From the NCBI RefSeq assembly GCF_000282655.1, contig NZ_AKIV01000065.1, positions 1 through 64,000 of the forward strand: a stretch of 64,000 bases of DNA. The letters run 5' to 3'. Made by a program: the position numbers and the translations under genes. Positions 1 through 9,122 of the stretch are shown here, in pieces. The DNA comes from Polaromonas sp. CF318. Lineage in GTDB: Bacteria > Pseudomonadota > Gammaproteobacteria > Burkholderiales > Burkholderiaceae_C. Each line of letters begins with the position of its first letter. The stretch's first letter is position 1. The notes below the pieces were generated by a model. That model saw nothing but the letters and a program-made list of their open reading frames with translations, made no database searches and was not told where the DNA came from.

Positions 1-132
1 GCATAGCGCGCCTTTTGGCGAAGCAAAAGAAAAGTGAGTTGCCGCCGGGCAACCCCCGGCCAGCAAGCCTATGCAGAGAGCACAGGCGCGCAAGCCGGTG
101 CGGCCCGTCAATGCCCTAGGGACACCAGGGCC
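1..132. other. Intergenic left edge, no gene seen
   Basis: I see no convincing reading frame here. The segment around 10–40 (CTTTTGGCGAAGCAAAAG followed by AAAGTGAG) resembles a short dispersed motif that I associate with Comamonadaceae intergenic regions. A GC-rich CCGGG...CCCGG pair follows near 44–60. It could be the end of a repeat belonging to sequence left of the window. The recognition is from memory only. Confidence 0.3.
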
Positions 133-498
133 TCAATGAGCGTGGTGATGCGATCTCCAGACCTTGAACTTGTCATAGAGCACGCGCTCCAGGGCCCAGC
201 CCGAGGTCAGGGTCACCAGCAAGCCCATGAGCAGCGCATTGAGCAGGGCGTTGTCGTGCCCGCTGTAGCCCCAGACCCAGGGCGAGATCATCAGGCCCAC
301 GCCGAGCAGGACGTTGGCCCAGTCGTCCATGTGGTTGGGCAGGAAGAGATCTTGCGATGCGAGGACGATGACGGACACGCCCACGACCACCGAGCACCAT
401 GCCGCCGCCGCGGGCAGCGCCAGCGCCCATGGCGCGATGCACAGCCAGAGTCCCGCGAAAATCTCCAGCCTGTCCTGCCAACGATTGAGGGTATCCAT
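133..498 (-). CDS. SPW-repeat integral membrane protein
   Basis: This 121-residue membrane protein carries two copies of the SPW-type motif, IAPWAL at residues 21–26 and ISPWVWGY at 71–78. Each lies in a hydrophobic segment, the layout of the SPW repeat family, whose biochemical role is unknown. About four membrane segments are visible, and the C-terminus is His-rich. I chose the ATG at 498 because GGAGG lies about six bases upstream; an in-frame ATG at 522 has no such site. It is downstream of fusA on the same strand, but the gap of over 120 bases makes a shared operon uncertain. Confidence 0.75.
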   Translation of the reverse strand: MDTLNRWQDRLEIFAGLWLCIAPWALALPAAAAWCSVVVGVSVIVLASQDLFLPNHMDDWANVLLGVGLMISPWVWGYSGHDNALLNALLMGLLVTLTSGWALERVLYDKFKVWRSHHHAH

Positions 499-624
499 GA
501 CAACCTCCGCAAGTGAAGCCAAGGGAATTTCAGTGTAGAACTCCGGCGGAAATACGCAACGGGCGCCGGCAGACCCTGAGGGCGTAGATGTCTTTGCCCC
601 CCCGGGGCCCGCACGGTCCTCCCG

Positions 625-2730
625 TCAGCCGCCTTTGCCGCGCATGATGGCCGCGGCCACGTCGGAGGTGGTCTCGGCGTAGCGCTTGAACTCCATGGTG
701 TAGGTCGCGCGGCCCTGGGTCAGCGAGCGCAGGGTGGTGGAGTAGCCGAACATTTCCGACAGCGGCACCTCGGCGCGCACCAGCTTGCCGCCGCCGCCCG
801 CGATGTCTTCCATGCCCTGCACCATGCCGCGCCGCGACGAGAGGTCGCCCATCACATTGCCCATGAAGTCCTCGGGCGTTTCCACCTCCACGGCCATCAC
901 CGGCTCCAGCAGCACCGGCTTGGCGCGGCGCATGGCTTCCTTGAAGGCCAGGGAACCGGCCATGCGGAAGGCGTTTTCGTTGGAGTCCACGTCGTGGTAG
1001 GAGCCGAACACCAGCGTGGCCTTCACGTCCACCACCGGGTAGCCCGCGAGCACGCCGGCCTTGAGCGTTTCCTGTATGCCCTTGTTGACGGCGGGAATGT
1101 ATTCGCGCGGGATCACGCCGCCCTTGATGGCGTCGACGAACTCATAGCCCTTGCCCGAGGGCTGGGGCTCCAGGTTGAGCACCGCGTGGCCGTACTGCCC
1201 GCGCCCGCCCGACTGCTTGATGAACTTGCCCTCGACGTCATTGACCGCCTGCTTGATGGTTTCGCGGTAGGCCACCTGCGGCTTGCCGACGTTGGCCTCG
1301 ACGCTGAACTCGCGCTTCATGCGGTCCACCAGGATTTCCAGGTGCAGCTCGCCCATGCCCGAGATGATGGTCTGGCCCGACTCCTCGTCGGTGTGCACGC
1401 GAAATGACGGGTCCTCCTGCGCCAGGCGGTTCAGCGCGATGCCCATTTTTTCCTGGTCGGCCTGGGTCTTGGGCTCCACCGCCTGCGAGATCACCGGTTC
1501 GGGGAACACCATCTTCTCAAGGATGATCACGTGGGCCGGGTCGCACAGCGTGTCGCCGGTGGTCGCGTCCTTGAGGCCGACGGCCGCGGCGATGTCGCCG
1601 GCGCGCACTTCCTTGACCTCGTTGCGTTCATTGGCGTGCATTTGCAAAATGCGGCCCAGGCGTTCGCGCTTGCCCTTGACCGGGTTGTAGACCGAGTCGC
1701 CCGCGCTGATCACGCCGGAATACACGCGGAAGAAAATCAGCTGGCCGACGTAAGGGTCGGTCATGATCTTGAAGGCCAGCGCCGAGAAGGGCTCGTCGTC
1801 CTTGGGATGCCGCTCGGCCTCGCCGTCGTCCTCGGTGTGGCCCAGGATGGCGGGAACGTCCGCCGGCGAGGGCATGTAGTCGATCACCGCGTCCAGCATG
1901 GCCTGCACGCCCTTGTTCTTGAAGGCGCTGCCGCAGAGCATGGGCACGATCTCGTTGGCGATGGTGCGCTGGCGCAGGCCCTGCTTGATCTCATCCTCGC
2001 TCAGGGGCTCGCCCGCCAGGTATTTGTTCAGGAGGTCGTCATTGGCCTCGGCGGCCGCCTCGATCATTTTTGTGCGCCATTCGTTGGCGGTTTCCAGCAG
2101 CTCCGCAGGGATGTCGCCGTACTCGAAGTGCACGCCCTGGCTGGTGTCGTCCCAGATGATGGCCTTCATCTTGACGAGGTCCACCACGCCCTGGAAGTGC
2201 TCTTCCGCGCCCACCGGGATCTGCACCGGTACGGCCACGCCTTTGAGGCGCTCGCTGATCTGGCGCTGCACGCGGAAAAAGTCGGCGCCCACGCGGTCCA
2301 TCTTGTTGACGAAGGCCAGGCGCGGCACCTTGTACTTGTTGGCCTGGCGCCAGACGGTTTCCGACTGCGGCTGCACGCCGCCCACGGCGTCGTAGACCAT
2401 CACGGCGCCGTCGAGCACCCGCATGGAGCGCTCGACCTCAATGGTGAAGTCCACGTGGCCCGGCGTGTCGATGATGTTGATGCGGTGCTCGGGGTAGTTG
2501 CCGGCCATGCCTTTCCAGAAGGCCGTGGTCGCGGCCGAGGTGATGGTGATGCCGCGCTCCTGTTCCTGCTCCATCCAGTCCATGGTGGCCGTGCCCTCAT
2601 GGACCTCGCCTATCTTGTAGTTCACGCCCGTGTAAAACAGGATGCGCTCGGTCGTGGTGGTCTTGCCGGCGTCGATGTGCGCGCTGATGCCGATATTGCG
2701 GTAGCGCTCTATGGGGGTATGGCGGGGCAT
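625..2730 (-). CDS. fusA: Translation elongation factor G
   Basis: EF-G is the ribosomal translocase GTPase that moves tRNA and mRNA after peptide-bond formation and helps RRF in ribosome recycling. The 701-residue product is full length. It has the P-loop AHIDAGKT at residues 17–24, the G3 motif DTPGH at 88–92 and the G4 motif NKMD at 142–145, followed by the usual domains II–V. AAGGAG lies upstream of the ATG. The gene is not in a str operon: there is no rpsL, rpsG or tuf beside it, and its neighbours are an SPW protein and a GST gene. It may therefore be a second EF-G copy, as many Burkholderiales carry two. That is inference, because the rest of the genome is not visible. Confidence 0.97.
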   Translation of the reverse strand: MPRHTPIERYRNIGISAHIDAGKTTTTERILFYTGVNYKIGEVHEGTATMDWMEQEQERGITITSAATTAFWKGMAGNYPEHRINIIDTPGHVDFTIEVERSMRVLDGAVMVYDAVGGVQPQSETVWRQANKYKVPRLAFVNKMDRVGADFFRVQRQISERLKGVAVPVQIPVGAEEHFQGVVDLVKMKAIIWDDTSQGVHFEYGDIPAELLETANEWRTKMIEAAAEANDDLLNKYLAGEPLSEDEIKQGLRQRTIANEIVPMLCGSAFKNKGVQAMLDAVIDYMPSPADVPAILGHTEDDGEAERHPKDDEPFSALAFKIMTDPYVGQLIFFRVYSGVISAGDSVYNPVKGKRERLGRILQMHANERNEVKEVRAGDIAAAVGLKDATTGDTLCDPAHVIILEKMVFPEPVISQAVEPKTQADQEKMGIALNRLAQEDPSFRVHTDEESGQTIISGMGELHLEILVDRMKREFSVEANVGKPQVAYRETIKQAVNDVEGKFIKQSGGRGQYGHAVLNLEPQPSGKGYEFVDAIKGGVIPREYIPAVNKGIQETLKAGVLAGYPVVDVKATLVFGSYHDVDSNENAFRMAGSLAFKEAMRRAKPVLLEPVMAVEVETPEDFMGNVMGDLSSRRGMVQGMEDIAGGGGKLVRAEVPLSEMFGYSTTLRSLTQGRATYTMEFKRYAETTSDVAAAIMRGKGG

Positions 2731-2861
2731 GGCGGACTCCTTGTTTTGCCGGCCCGCCTATTGGGAGGGAGTTGTAGCGTGGCCGGGCCGCCAGTTTGCG
2801 CCAAAGCAGCGGTTTTTGCATGGCTCATTTGCAGCAGCCCCTCTGCCGCCAGGCCTGAAGC

Positions 2862-3566
2862 TCAGTCGCCCTGCAGCATTTTTGCCATGAAGGCAGGCAA
2901 AGGCCAGCCGATGGACAGCAGGTATTGCGCCATGGGGACCACCACGCTACGCACCGAAGGCCGCGCGCTCATCCTGTCCCGCCAGGCCAGCAACAGTGGC
3001 GTGGCCGGTGTGAGGGGAGCGCCCTGGCGTTCGCCGAACAGCATTGCCATATAGAGCGCGATATCGGCAAAGGAAAAACTTTCCATGATGAACTCGCGGC
3101 CCTGCAGGCGCTTTTCAAGCCGTGCGTAAAAGTCGCGCGCGCCTTCGATCGCCGCGACGGCTTGCGGGTCCTTCAGGTCGTGCTGCAGGCCCATGAGCCG
3201 GATGATGTGGGGAAAGTAAACCTCATCCGACATGTGTTCCATCTGGCGTGCGCGCGCACGGGCGGCGATGTCGGCGGGCCAGAGCGCCGGTTCGGGTTTC
3301 AGGTCCTCCAGGTACTCCAGGATCTGCGTTGAATCGAACAGCTCAAGGTCGCCGTTGATCAGCACCGGGACCTGCTTCTTGGGGTTGATGCGCACGACCT
3401 CCGGGTGCTTGGGCGAGTAGCCCTCGGTCTGCGTGAAGGGCACCATGACGATATCAAGAGGTATGCCTTTTTCAAATGCGGCGATCTGCACCTTGGCGCC
3501 GAACATGCTGAGGGAGGCCGAGTACAGGCGGATGGAGGGTGATGTGGACAGGGGTGTGGAGGGCAT
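2862..3566 (-). CDS. Glutathione S-transferase family protein
   Basis: The product is a 234-residue cytosolic GST-like protein. Residues 11–90 form a thioredoxin-like N-terminal domain, including the cis-Pro segment KKQVPVLI and the glutathione-contacting stretch LFDSTQILEYLE. Residues about 105–220 form the all-alpha C-terminal domain. Such proteins conjugate or reduce electrophiles with glutathione, but the substrate cannot be predicted. The start has a short Ser/Thr/Pro-rich N-terminal extension before the first beta strand. It lies 30 bases downstream of ogt on the same strand, so co-transcription is likely. Confidence 0.85.
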   Translation of the reverse strand: MPSTPLSTSPSIRLYSASLSMFGAKVQIAAFEKGIPLDIVMVPFTQTEGYSPKHPEVVRINPKKQVPVLINGDLELFDSTQILEYLEDLKPEPALWPADIAARARARQMEHMSDEVYFPHIIRLMGLQHDLKDPQAVAAIEGARDFYARLEKRLQGREFIMESFSFADIALYMAMLFGERQGAPLTPATPLLLAWRDRMSARPSVRSVVVPMAQYLLSIGWPLPAFMAKMLQGD

Positions 3567-3596
3567 GGGTGTTGATGTTCCGTGTGAAGCAAAAAA

Positions 3597-4175
3597 TCAG
3601 TGTGTGGAAAGCGGGGGCTCGCGGTCGAACAGGCCGGGCTCGCCGCCGATTTGGGCGCCCTCGATCAGCAGCATGCGCAGCTTGGTCGAGACGCCGCCCG
3701 GTGCCGAGAAGCCGCCCGAACGCGCGCCCGAAGCCAGCACGCGGTGGCAGGGCACGATGATGGGAAAGGGGTTGTGGCCCAGCGCCTGCCCCACGGCGCG
3801 CGCCGCACCGGGTTCGCCCAGCAGCGCCGCGATTTCGCCATAGGTCTTGGTCTTGCCGGGCGGGATGTCCTGCGCGGCTTCGTACACGCGCCGGTGGAAG
3901 GGTGTCTCGCGGCGCAAGTCCAGCGCGCAAAAGCGCAGGTCGCGCGCTTCGCCTTCCAGCAGGGCCACCATGGCGTCAATGGCCTGCTGCGCGGCCGTTG
4001 GTGGCGTGCCGGCTTCCAGTTGCGGGAATCGCCCGTGCAGGCGCGACAGCATGCGGCCGTCGGTCTGCTCGGGCAGGCGCACGGCGGCGATGCCGTGTTC
4101 GTTCCACACCAGTGCGCACCGCCCGATGGCGGTGGCAAAAAGCGTGAAGTGGTGAAGCTCGCTGTCGGTGCTCAT
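3597..4175 (-). CDS. ogt: Methylated-DNA–[protein]-cysteine S-methyltransferase
   Basis: This suicide repair protein transfers alkyl groups from O6-alkylguanine or O4-alkylthymine to its own cysteine. The active-site motif is PCHRV at residues 142–146, with acceptor Cys143. The preceding segment with PPGKTKTYGEIA is the typical DNA-binding helix-turn-helix region of the family. At 192 residues it is a stand-alone Ogt-type enzyme without an Ada regulatory domain. It is divergent from the bactofilin gene and probably heads an operon with the GST gene that follows 30 bases downstream. Confidence 0.9.
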   Translation of the reverse strand: MSTDSELHHFTLFATAIGRCALVWNEHGIAAVRLPEQTDGRMLSRLHGRFPQLEAGTPPTAAQQAIDAMVALLEGEARDLRFCALDLRRETPFHRRVYEAAQDIPPGKTKTYGEIAALLGEPGAARAVGQALGHNPFPIIVPCHRVLASGARSGGFSAPGGVSTKLRMLLIEGAQIGGEPGLFDREPPLSTH

Positions 4176-4308
4176 GCTGCGCTACATGCTACACACTTGG
4201 TGCCGCCGCTGCTGAATGTAAGAATTAATTTCGTTACCTCTCTTGCATGCTGCTCAAGCTTTTAATTTTTCGCAGACGTACCATGCCTTCTTTTTTGAAG
4301 GAACTCAC

Positions 4309-4863
4309 ATGGCAACACCGTTCTTTGGCAAGCGAGAAAACGAGACACCGACGGGCCTGCGAAACAGCCCCGGAAACGGCTACAGCAACAGCGGCTCGGC
4401 CAGCACGCTGCATTCGGCCCCGCTGTCCGGCCAGCAGAACAATGCCGCCAAACCTGTGAACGAAGCCTCGCCTTCCACCACTGCCACCAAGGAAGGCGGC
4501 AGCAAGCTGACGGTGGGGCCCAACATCAAGCTCAAGGGCGTGGAGATCACCGACTGCGACACCCTCGTCGTCGAAGGCCTGGTGGAAGCCACCATGGATT
4601 CCCGCGTGATCCAGATCTCCGAGCAGGGCGCCTTCAAGGGCTCGGCGGAAATCGACGTGGCGGAAATCCGCGGCGAGTTCAACGGCAACCTCACGGTGCG
4701 CCAGAAGCTGGTGATTTATTCGACCGGCAAGGTGACGGGCATCATCCGCTACGGCAAGCTGGTGATTGAAGAAGGCGGCCAGCTTTCGGGCGAGATTTTG
4801 TTCGGTGCACTGGCTGCGGCAAAACCCGCCAGCGTGGTGAAGCCGGGTTTGCAGGCGGTGTAG
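4309..4863 (+). CDS. Bactofilin (polymer-forming cytoskeletal protein)
   Basis: Bactofilins polymerise without nucleotide into filaments that scaffold cell-wall or polar processes. This 184-residue protein has a Ser/Asn/Thr-rich disordered N-terminus (about 1–65). The central right-handed beta-helix domain (about 66–165) consists of short repeats rich in Gly, Val and Ile, and the C-terminal tail is Ala/Val-rich. I chose the ATG at 4309 because GAAGGA lies upstream and the N-terminus MATPFF fits the family; an upstream in-frame start at 4243 has no such support. It stands alone on the plus strand between divergent ogt and convergent lrgB. No M23 peptidase partner is adjacent. Confidence 0.85.
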   Translation: MATPFFGKRENETPTGLRNSPGNGYSNSGSASTLHSAPLSGQQNNAAKPVNEASPSTTATKEGGSKLTVGPNIKLKGVEITDCDTLVVEGLVEATMDSRVIQISEQGAFKGSAEIDVAEIRGEFNGNLTVRQKLVIYSTGKVTGIIRYGKLVIEEGGQLSGEILFGALAAAKPASVVKPGLQAV

Positions 4864-4885
4864 GAGACTTCTAAAGCAACAAACA

Positions 4886-4904
4886 GGCGCGGTTCAGCCG
4901 CGCC
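4886..4904. terminator. Possible convergent terminator hairpin after bactofilin
   Basis: GGCGCGG (4886–4892) and CCGCGCC (4898–4904) form a perfect 7-bp stem with a 5-base loop, 22 bases after the bactofilin stop. No T-tract follows on either strand, so it is not a classic intrinsic terminator. A second, looser structure (CATCAC...GTGATG) lies further on before the convergent lrgB gene. Confidence 0.4.
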
Positions 4905-4970
4905 ATCGAAAAGCCACATCACCGCCTTGCCGTTCACGGCGGGAAGTGATGCGGCATTTCTGCGTTCGTC

Positions 4971-5696
4971 CTAGAAAAAGCGAAACGCCAGCGGTATCAG
5001 CGCGGAGGCCAGCACCACCTGCAGGCCCAGCGCCAGCCCGGCATAGGCGCCCGCATCGGCATTGACCTGCAGCGCGCGCGCCGCGCCCAGGCCGTGGGAG
5101 GTTGTTCCCAGCGCAAAACCGCGCGCGGCCCAGCCTTCGGGGCTGCGTGGAATGCGCAGCGCGTCAAACAGGTATTTGCCGCTGAGCGCGCCCACCAGGC
5201 CGGTGATCACCGCGAACACGGCCGCCAGCGCCGGGATGCCGCCTATCTTTTCGGCAATGCCCATGGCCACCGGCGCGGTGACCGATTTGGGCGCGAGCGA
5301 CAAGGTCACTTCCCAAGGCAGGCCCAGCGTCCAGCCCATCAGCAAGGCGGAGCCGCTGGCCGCGATGCCGCCGGCCAGCGCGGCCAGCAGCAGCCGGCCC
5401 CAGCGCCGTCGCAACTCCTCGCGCCGCAACCACAGCGGCCAGGCCAGCGCCACCACCGCAGGCCCAAGCAGGAAATGGATGAACTGCGCGCCCGCGAAAT
5501 AGGTGGGGTAGGGCACGCCGGTGGCCAGCAGCGCGCCGGCCAGGCACACCACCGTCCAGAGCACCGGGTTGGCCCAGGGCGCTTGCCCCAGGCGGGCATA
5601 CACCGTTTGCGCCAGCACATAAACCACCAGCGTGGCTGTCAGGCCGAACAGCGGCGTGGCCGACAGGTAAACCCACAACTCCACGAATTTAGGCAT
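4971..5696 (-). CDS. lrgB: LrgB/CidB family membrane protein
   Basis: The 241-residue polytopic protein has roughly seven hydrophobic segments and the LrgB-family landmarks KSVTAPVAMGIAEKIGG and GTTSHGLGAARAL near the C-terminal half. In other bacteria LrgAB/CidAB pairs influence murein hydrolase export, programmed lysis or export of small metabolites such as pyruvate or glycolate. The exact role is not settled. The gene overlaps the preceding lrgA by eight bases, as expected for a two-gene operon. Confidence 0.88.
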   Translation of the reverse strand: MPKFVELWVYLSATPLFGLTATLVVYVLAQTVYARLGQAPWANPVLWTVVCLAGALLATGVPYPTYFAGAQFIHFLLGPAVVALAWPLWLRREELRRRWGRLLLAALAGGIAASGSALLMGWTLGLPWEVTLSLAPKSVTAPVAMGIAEKIGGIPALAAVFAVITGLVGALSGKYLFDALRIPRSPEGWAARGFALGTTSHGLGAARALQVNADAGAYAGLALGLQVVLASALIPLAFRFF

Positions 5697-6060
5697 CCGG
5701 CGACTCCCCGGGTGCGGTGTCGCCGCTGTCCCGCAGCAGGTGCAGCGTCAGCACGGTGACCAGCAAACCCGCCAAAGTGGACACCACCAGGGCCAGCAAA
5801 ATGCGCGCGCCGTACTCGCTGACCAGCGAAAGATGGGTCATGACGCCCACGCCGACGGGTACAAAGAGTAACGAAAGGTGCGAGAGCAGAAAGTCTGCGC
5901 ACACTGACACAGGGCCTCGCACCAGCTCTGAACGCAGGCCAATCAACAGCAAAACCATGCCGATTACCGGTCCCGGAAAGGGCAGGGAAAAGCCGCGCGA
6001 CAGCAGTTCCCCCATGGATTGAAAAACCAGTAACCAGGCCAATCCGCGCAGGGCTGTCAT
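5689..6060 (-). CDS. lrgA: CidA/LrgA family holin-like protein
   Basis: This small 123-residue membrane protein has four hydrophobic segments. Family landmarks are FPGPVIGMVLLLIGL near residues 27–41 and FVPVGVGVMTHL in the third segment. It is the holin-like partner of LrgB and the two reading frames overlap by eight bases. It starts 12 bases downstream of the end of the serine hydrolase gene on the same strand, so all three could be co-transcribed. The functional link is unknown. Confidence 0.87.
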   Translation of the reverse strand: MTALRGLAWLLVFQSMGELLSRGFSLPFPGPVIGMVLLLIGLRSELVRGPVSVCADFLLSHLSLLFVPVGVGVMTHLSLVSEYGARILLALVVSTLAGLLVTVLTLHLLRDSGDTAPGESPDA

Positions 6061-6072
6061 CGCGTCAAGCCT

Positions 6073-7365
6073 TTAGGGGTTGTTGGCAAACAGGTCTCCT
6101 TGCGGCCATTCCTTCACCGCATTGGCCGCGCCCCACAGCGCCTGGTCGATGTCCTTGAAGAAGGCGCGGCGCTCGGCATGTTCCGGCCTGGAGTTGAAAG
6201 CCACCACCCAGGCATAACCCTGCCGGGTCCTGAGCGCCAGGGTTTGCAGGCCCGGCTGGCTGCCCGTGTGCCACCAGTTGTCGCCCTTGTCGCTTCTGAC
6301 TACGTGGATGCCCGCCCCATAAAAGGCGCGCGGGTTGACTTCTTTGGCCAGCACAGGCTCGCTGCGCATGGCCCGCAGGGACTCTTCATTGAGCAGGCGC
6401 TTTCCCCGGGTGCCGTCTATTGCCAGGAAAAATTTCAGGACCTCTGTCGGCGTGGCAAGCCATGCACCCAGGGCATCCATGTTTTCGACCGAATAGGAAC
6501 CATAGGGGCTGGGCACGTTCGCGTTCGAGACGCCGGGCGCGCCGCGCTGCAGCGGTTCGCCGGGAAAGGGGTAGTACTTGGTCTCGCCGGGCCGGCTTTC
6601 GGTGCTGCTGGCGGCCTGAAAACCTTTGCCGATGACGGTCTGCAGAAACTCCCGGCTGCTGAAAGCCCGGTAGGACTCGCCGGTGACGATCTCCACCACT
6701 CTCCCCAGCATGCAGTAGCCGGTGTTCGAATAGGCGAAGCGCTCGCCGGGCGTGAAGTCCAGTTTCTCCTGCAGCGAATCGCGGATGATGGCGTCGCAGC
6801 TGACGGGCGAGACACCTTGCCGGCGAGAAATTTCCCTGAGCCGCGGCTGGAAGAACGGGTCACCCGAGCGCTCCCGGTCAAACCCGCCGGAATGCTGCAA
6901 CAGGTGGCGTATGCGGATGTCCTTCGCGCGCGGGTCGGCGGGCGAAGCGGGGGCTATCCCGGCTTTCTCGAACAGGGGCAGCACCGGGTCGTCCAGCTTC
7001 AGTTTCCCGTCCTCCGCGAGCTTGAGCACCATGACCGCCGTCAAGGTCTTGTTGATGCTGCCCATGCGGGTGAGGGTTTGCGGCGTCATGGCCTCCTGCC
7101 TGTCCTTGTCGGCATAACCGTAGCCTTTGGCGAGCAGCAACCTGCCGTCCTTGGCCACGGCCAGGCTGGCACCGGGAATGTCGTGTTTCCTCATGACCTC
7201 CTGCACGGCCTTGTCGAAAGGCTCGAGCTTGGGCAGTGCAGGGCCTTGCTCCAGGCAAAGCCCCGATTGCGGAAGCCATGCAAGCAAGACGCCTGCGAGA
7301 CCGCAAAGAAGCCGTCCAGGTGTGGTGAGAGAAGTGCTGGCGCCGCTGGACCGTGTTGTGTGCAT
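6073..7365 (-). CDS. Secreted class-C beta-lactamase-like serine hydrolase
   Basis: The 430-residue protein has a signal-peptide-like stretch ending near residue 38 and the three motifs of the penicillin-binding/class-C beta-lactamase fold. These are the nucleophile motif SINK at 103–106, YSN at 212–214 and HTG at 366–368. The architecture fits esterases, D-aminopeptidases or DD-peptidase-like enzymes of the beta-lactamase (PF00144) family. Substrate and true antibiotic hydrolysis cannot be inferred. It is followed 12 bases later by lrgA. Confidence 0.85.
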   Translation of the reverse strand: MHTTRSSGASTSLTTPGRLLCGLAGVLLAWLPQSGLCLEQGPALPKLEPFDKAVQEVMRKHDIPGASLAVAKDGRLLLAKGYGYADKDRQEAMTPQTLTRMGSINKTLTAVMVLKLAEDGKLKLDDPVLPLFEKAGIAPASPADPRAKDIRIRHLLQHSGGFDRERSGDPFFQPRLREISRRQGVSPVSCDAIIRDSLQEKLDFTPGERFAYSNTGYCMLGRVVEIVTGESYRAFSSREFLQTVIGKGFQAASSTESRPGETKYYPFPGEPLQRGAPGVSNANVPSPYGSYSVENMDALGAWLATPTEVLKFFLAIDGTRGKRLLNEESLRAMRSEPVLAKEVNPRAFYGAGIHVVRSDKGDNWWHTGSQPGLQTLALRTRQGYAWVVAFNSRPEHAERRAFFKDIDQALWGAANAVKEWPQGDLFANNP

Positions 7366-7427
7366 GACCTTGCCCCGGGGTTTTTCGCGCAGTCTACGTG
7401 ATCCCCATCTGGCAGCCCTTGCCTTGT

Positions 7428-8930
7428 TTAGAAACGCGGCAAATCAGGATGCTTGATCTGCCCGGCGCGCACCAGCATTTTTCCGTATTCGGCGCAGCGG
7501 TTCAGCGTGGGGATCACCTTGCCCGGATTGAGCAAACCCTTGCTGTCGAAGGCGCGTTTGACGCCGAACATCTGCTCGTTCTCCTCGGCGGAGAACTGCA
7601 CGCACATGGAGTTGAGTTTTTCCACACCCACGCCGTGCTCGCCCGTCACCGTGCCGCCCATGGCGACGCTGGTCTCCAGGATGTCGGCGCCGAAGAGCTC
7701 GCAGCGGTGCAACTGGTCGGGGTCGTTGGCGTCAAACAGAATCAAGGGGTGCAGGTTGCCGTCGCCCGCGTGAAACACATTGGCGCAGCGCAGCCGGTAT
7801 TTCTTTTCCATCTCCGCGATCGCGAGCAGGATGTCCGCCAGGCGCTTGCGTGGAATCGTCGAGTCCATGCACATGTAGTCGGGGCTGATGCGGCCCGAGG
7901 CCGGGAAGGCGTTCTTGCGGCCGCTCCAGAAGCGCAGGCGTTCGGCCTCGTCACGGCTCACGGCGATGGCGGTCGCGCCGCAGCGGCGCAGCACTTCGCT
8001 CATGCGGCCTATCTCTTCTTCGACCTCCTCGGGCGTGCCGTCGCTTTCGCACAGCAAGATTGCTTCGGCGCTGAGGTCGTAGCCGGCGTGCACAAAATCC
8101 TCCACGGCGGCCGTCATGGGCTTGTCCATCATTTCCAGCCCGGCGGGAATGATGCCGGCGGCAATCACGGCGGCCACGGCGTCACCGGCCTTGCGCAGGT
8201 CGTCAAAGCTGGCCATGATGCAGCGCGCCAGCCGGGGCTTGGGCACCAGCTTCACGGTGACTTCGGTGGTCACGGCCAGCATGCCTTCGCTGCCGATGAT
8301 GATGCTCAGCAAATCGAAGCCGGGGGAATTGAGCGCGTCGCCGCCGAACTCGACCTCCTCGCCTTCAATCGTGAAGCCCTTGACCTTGAGCACGTTGTGC
8401 ACCGTCAGCCCGTACTTGAGGCAGTGCACGCCGCCCGAGTTTTCGGCGACGTTGCCGCCTATGGTGCAGGCGATCTGGCTGGAGGGGTCTGGCGCGTAAT
8501 ACAGGCCCAGCGGCGCGGCCGCCTCGGAGATCGCGAGGTTGCGCACGCCGCCCTGCACCACGGCCGTGCGGCTGGCGGCGTCGAGCTTCAGGATTTTGTT
8601 GAACTTGGCCAGCGACAGCGTGACGCCCAGCTTGTGCGGCATGGCGCCGCCGGAAAGCCCGGTGCCGGCGCCACGCGCGACCACCGGCACGTCCAGCGCA
8701 TGGCAGGCCTTGAGCACGGCTTGCACCTGCGCATAGGTTTCAGGCAGGGCCACCACCAGCGGCCGCTGGCGGTAGGCGGTCAGGCCGTCACATTCGTAAG
8801 GTGTGGTGTCCTCGCTGTTCCAGAGCAGGGCGTGGGCCGGCAGCACCGCCTGCAGCGCGCGCACGACCTGGACCTGGCGTTCACGGCGTTCAAGCGGGTG
8901 CTGTTGCCAGGCTTCAGTGGGTGCGTTCAT
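7428..8930 (-). CDS. glcD: FAD-linked oxidase, GlcD-type (glycolate/D-lactate dehydrogenase)
   Basis: This 500-residue enzyme belongs to the VAO/PCMH flavoprotein fold. The FAD-binding PP-loop region is VARGAGTGLSGG (residues 84–95), with a second conserved block containing GGNVAENSGG. The C-terminal FAD-oxidase domain ends in the typical NPGKVIPT motif. Homologues oxidise glycolate or D-lactate and pass electrons to the respiratory chain. The usual partners glcE and glcF are absent from both sides, so it acts either alone as a D-lactate/2-hydroxyacid dehydrogenase or with subunits encoded elsewhere. Confidence 0.87.
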   Translation of the reverse strand: MNAPTEAWQQHPLERRERQVQVVRALQAVLPAHALLWNSEDTTPYECDGLTAYRQRPLVVALPETYAQVQAVLKACHALDVPVVARGAGTGLSGGAMPHKLGVTLSLAKFNKILKLDAASRTAVVQGGVRNLAISEAAAPLGLYYAPDPSSQIACTIGGNVAENSGGVHCLKYGLTVHNVLKVKGFTIEGEEVEFGGDALNSPGFDLLSIIIGSEGMLAVTTEVTVKLVPKPRLARCIMASFDDLRKAGDAVAAVIAAGIIPAGLEMMDKPMTAAVEDFVHAGYDLSAEAILLCESDGTPEEVEEEIGRMSEVLRRCGATAIAVSRDEAERLRFWSGRKNAFPASGRISPDYMCMDSTIPRKRLADILLAIAEMEKKYRLRCANVFHAGDGNLHPLILFDANDPDQLHRCELFGADILETSVAMGGTVTGEHGVGVEKLNSMCVQFSAEENEQMFGVKRAFDSKGLLNPGKVIPTLNRCAEYGKMLVRAGQIKHPDLPRF

Positions 8931-9122
8931 GGATGGCCTTCGGGAATAAAACCGGTTCTCGCCGGTGATGAAGGCACTTTAATGCAAAGCCGGGGCTGGC
9001 GGCGTGAAGAAAATGAGGGTGTTTTGTGAAAACGCTTGCGGGACAAGTTTTTCAGCCGTTGGGCAAAAATTTTCCTTTTTCAGCGACCCATCATGCCCAA
9101 TGCGCCGCACCTCGCCCTTCAG

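Noticed and set aside
1531-3054. 507-codon plus-strand frame opposite fusA
   Set aside because: fusA is unmistakable on the minus strand; the plus frame is His/Val/Ala/Arg-rich noise.
6100-9029. Long plus-strand frames opposite the serine hydrolase and glcD genes
   Set aside because: Antisense shadows; both minus-strand genes have complete motif sets.
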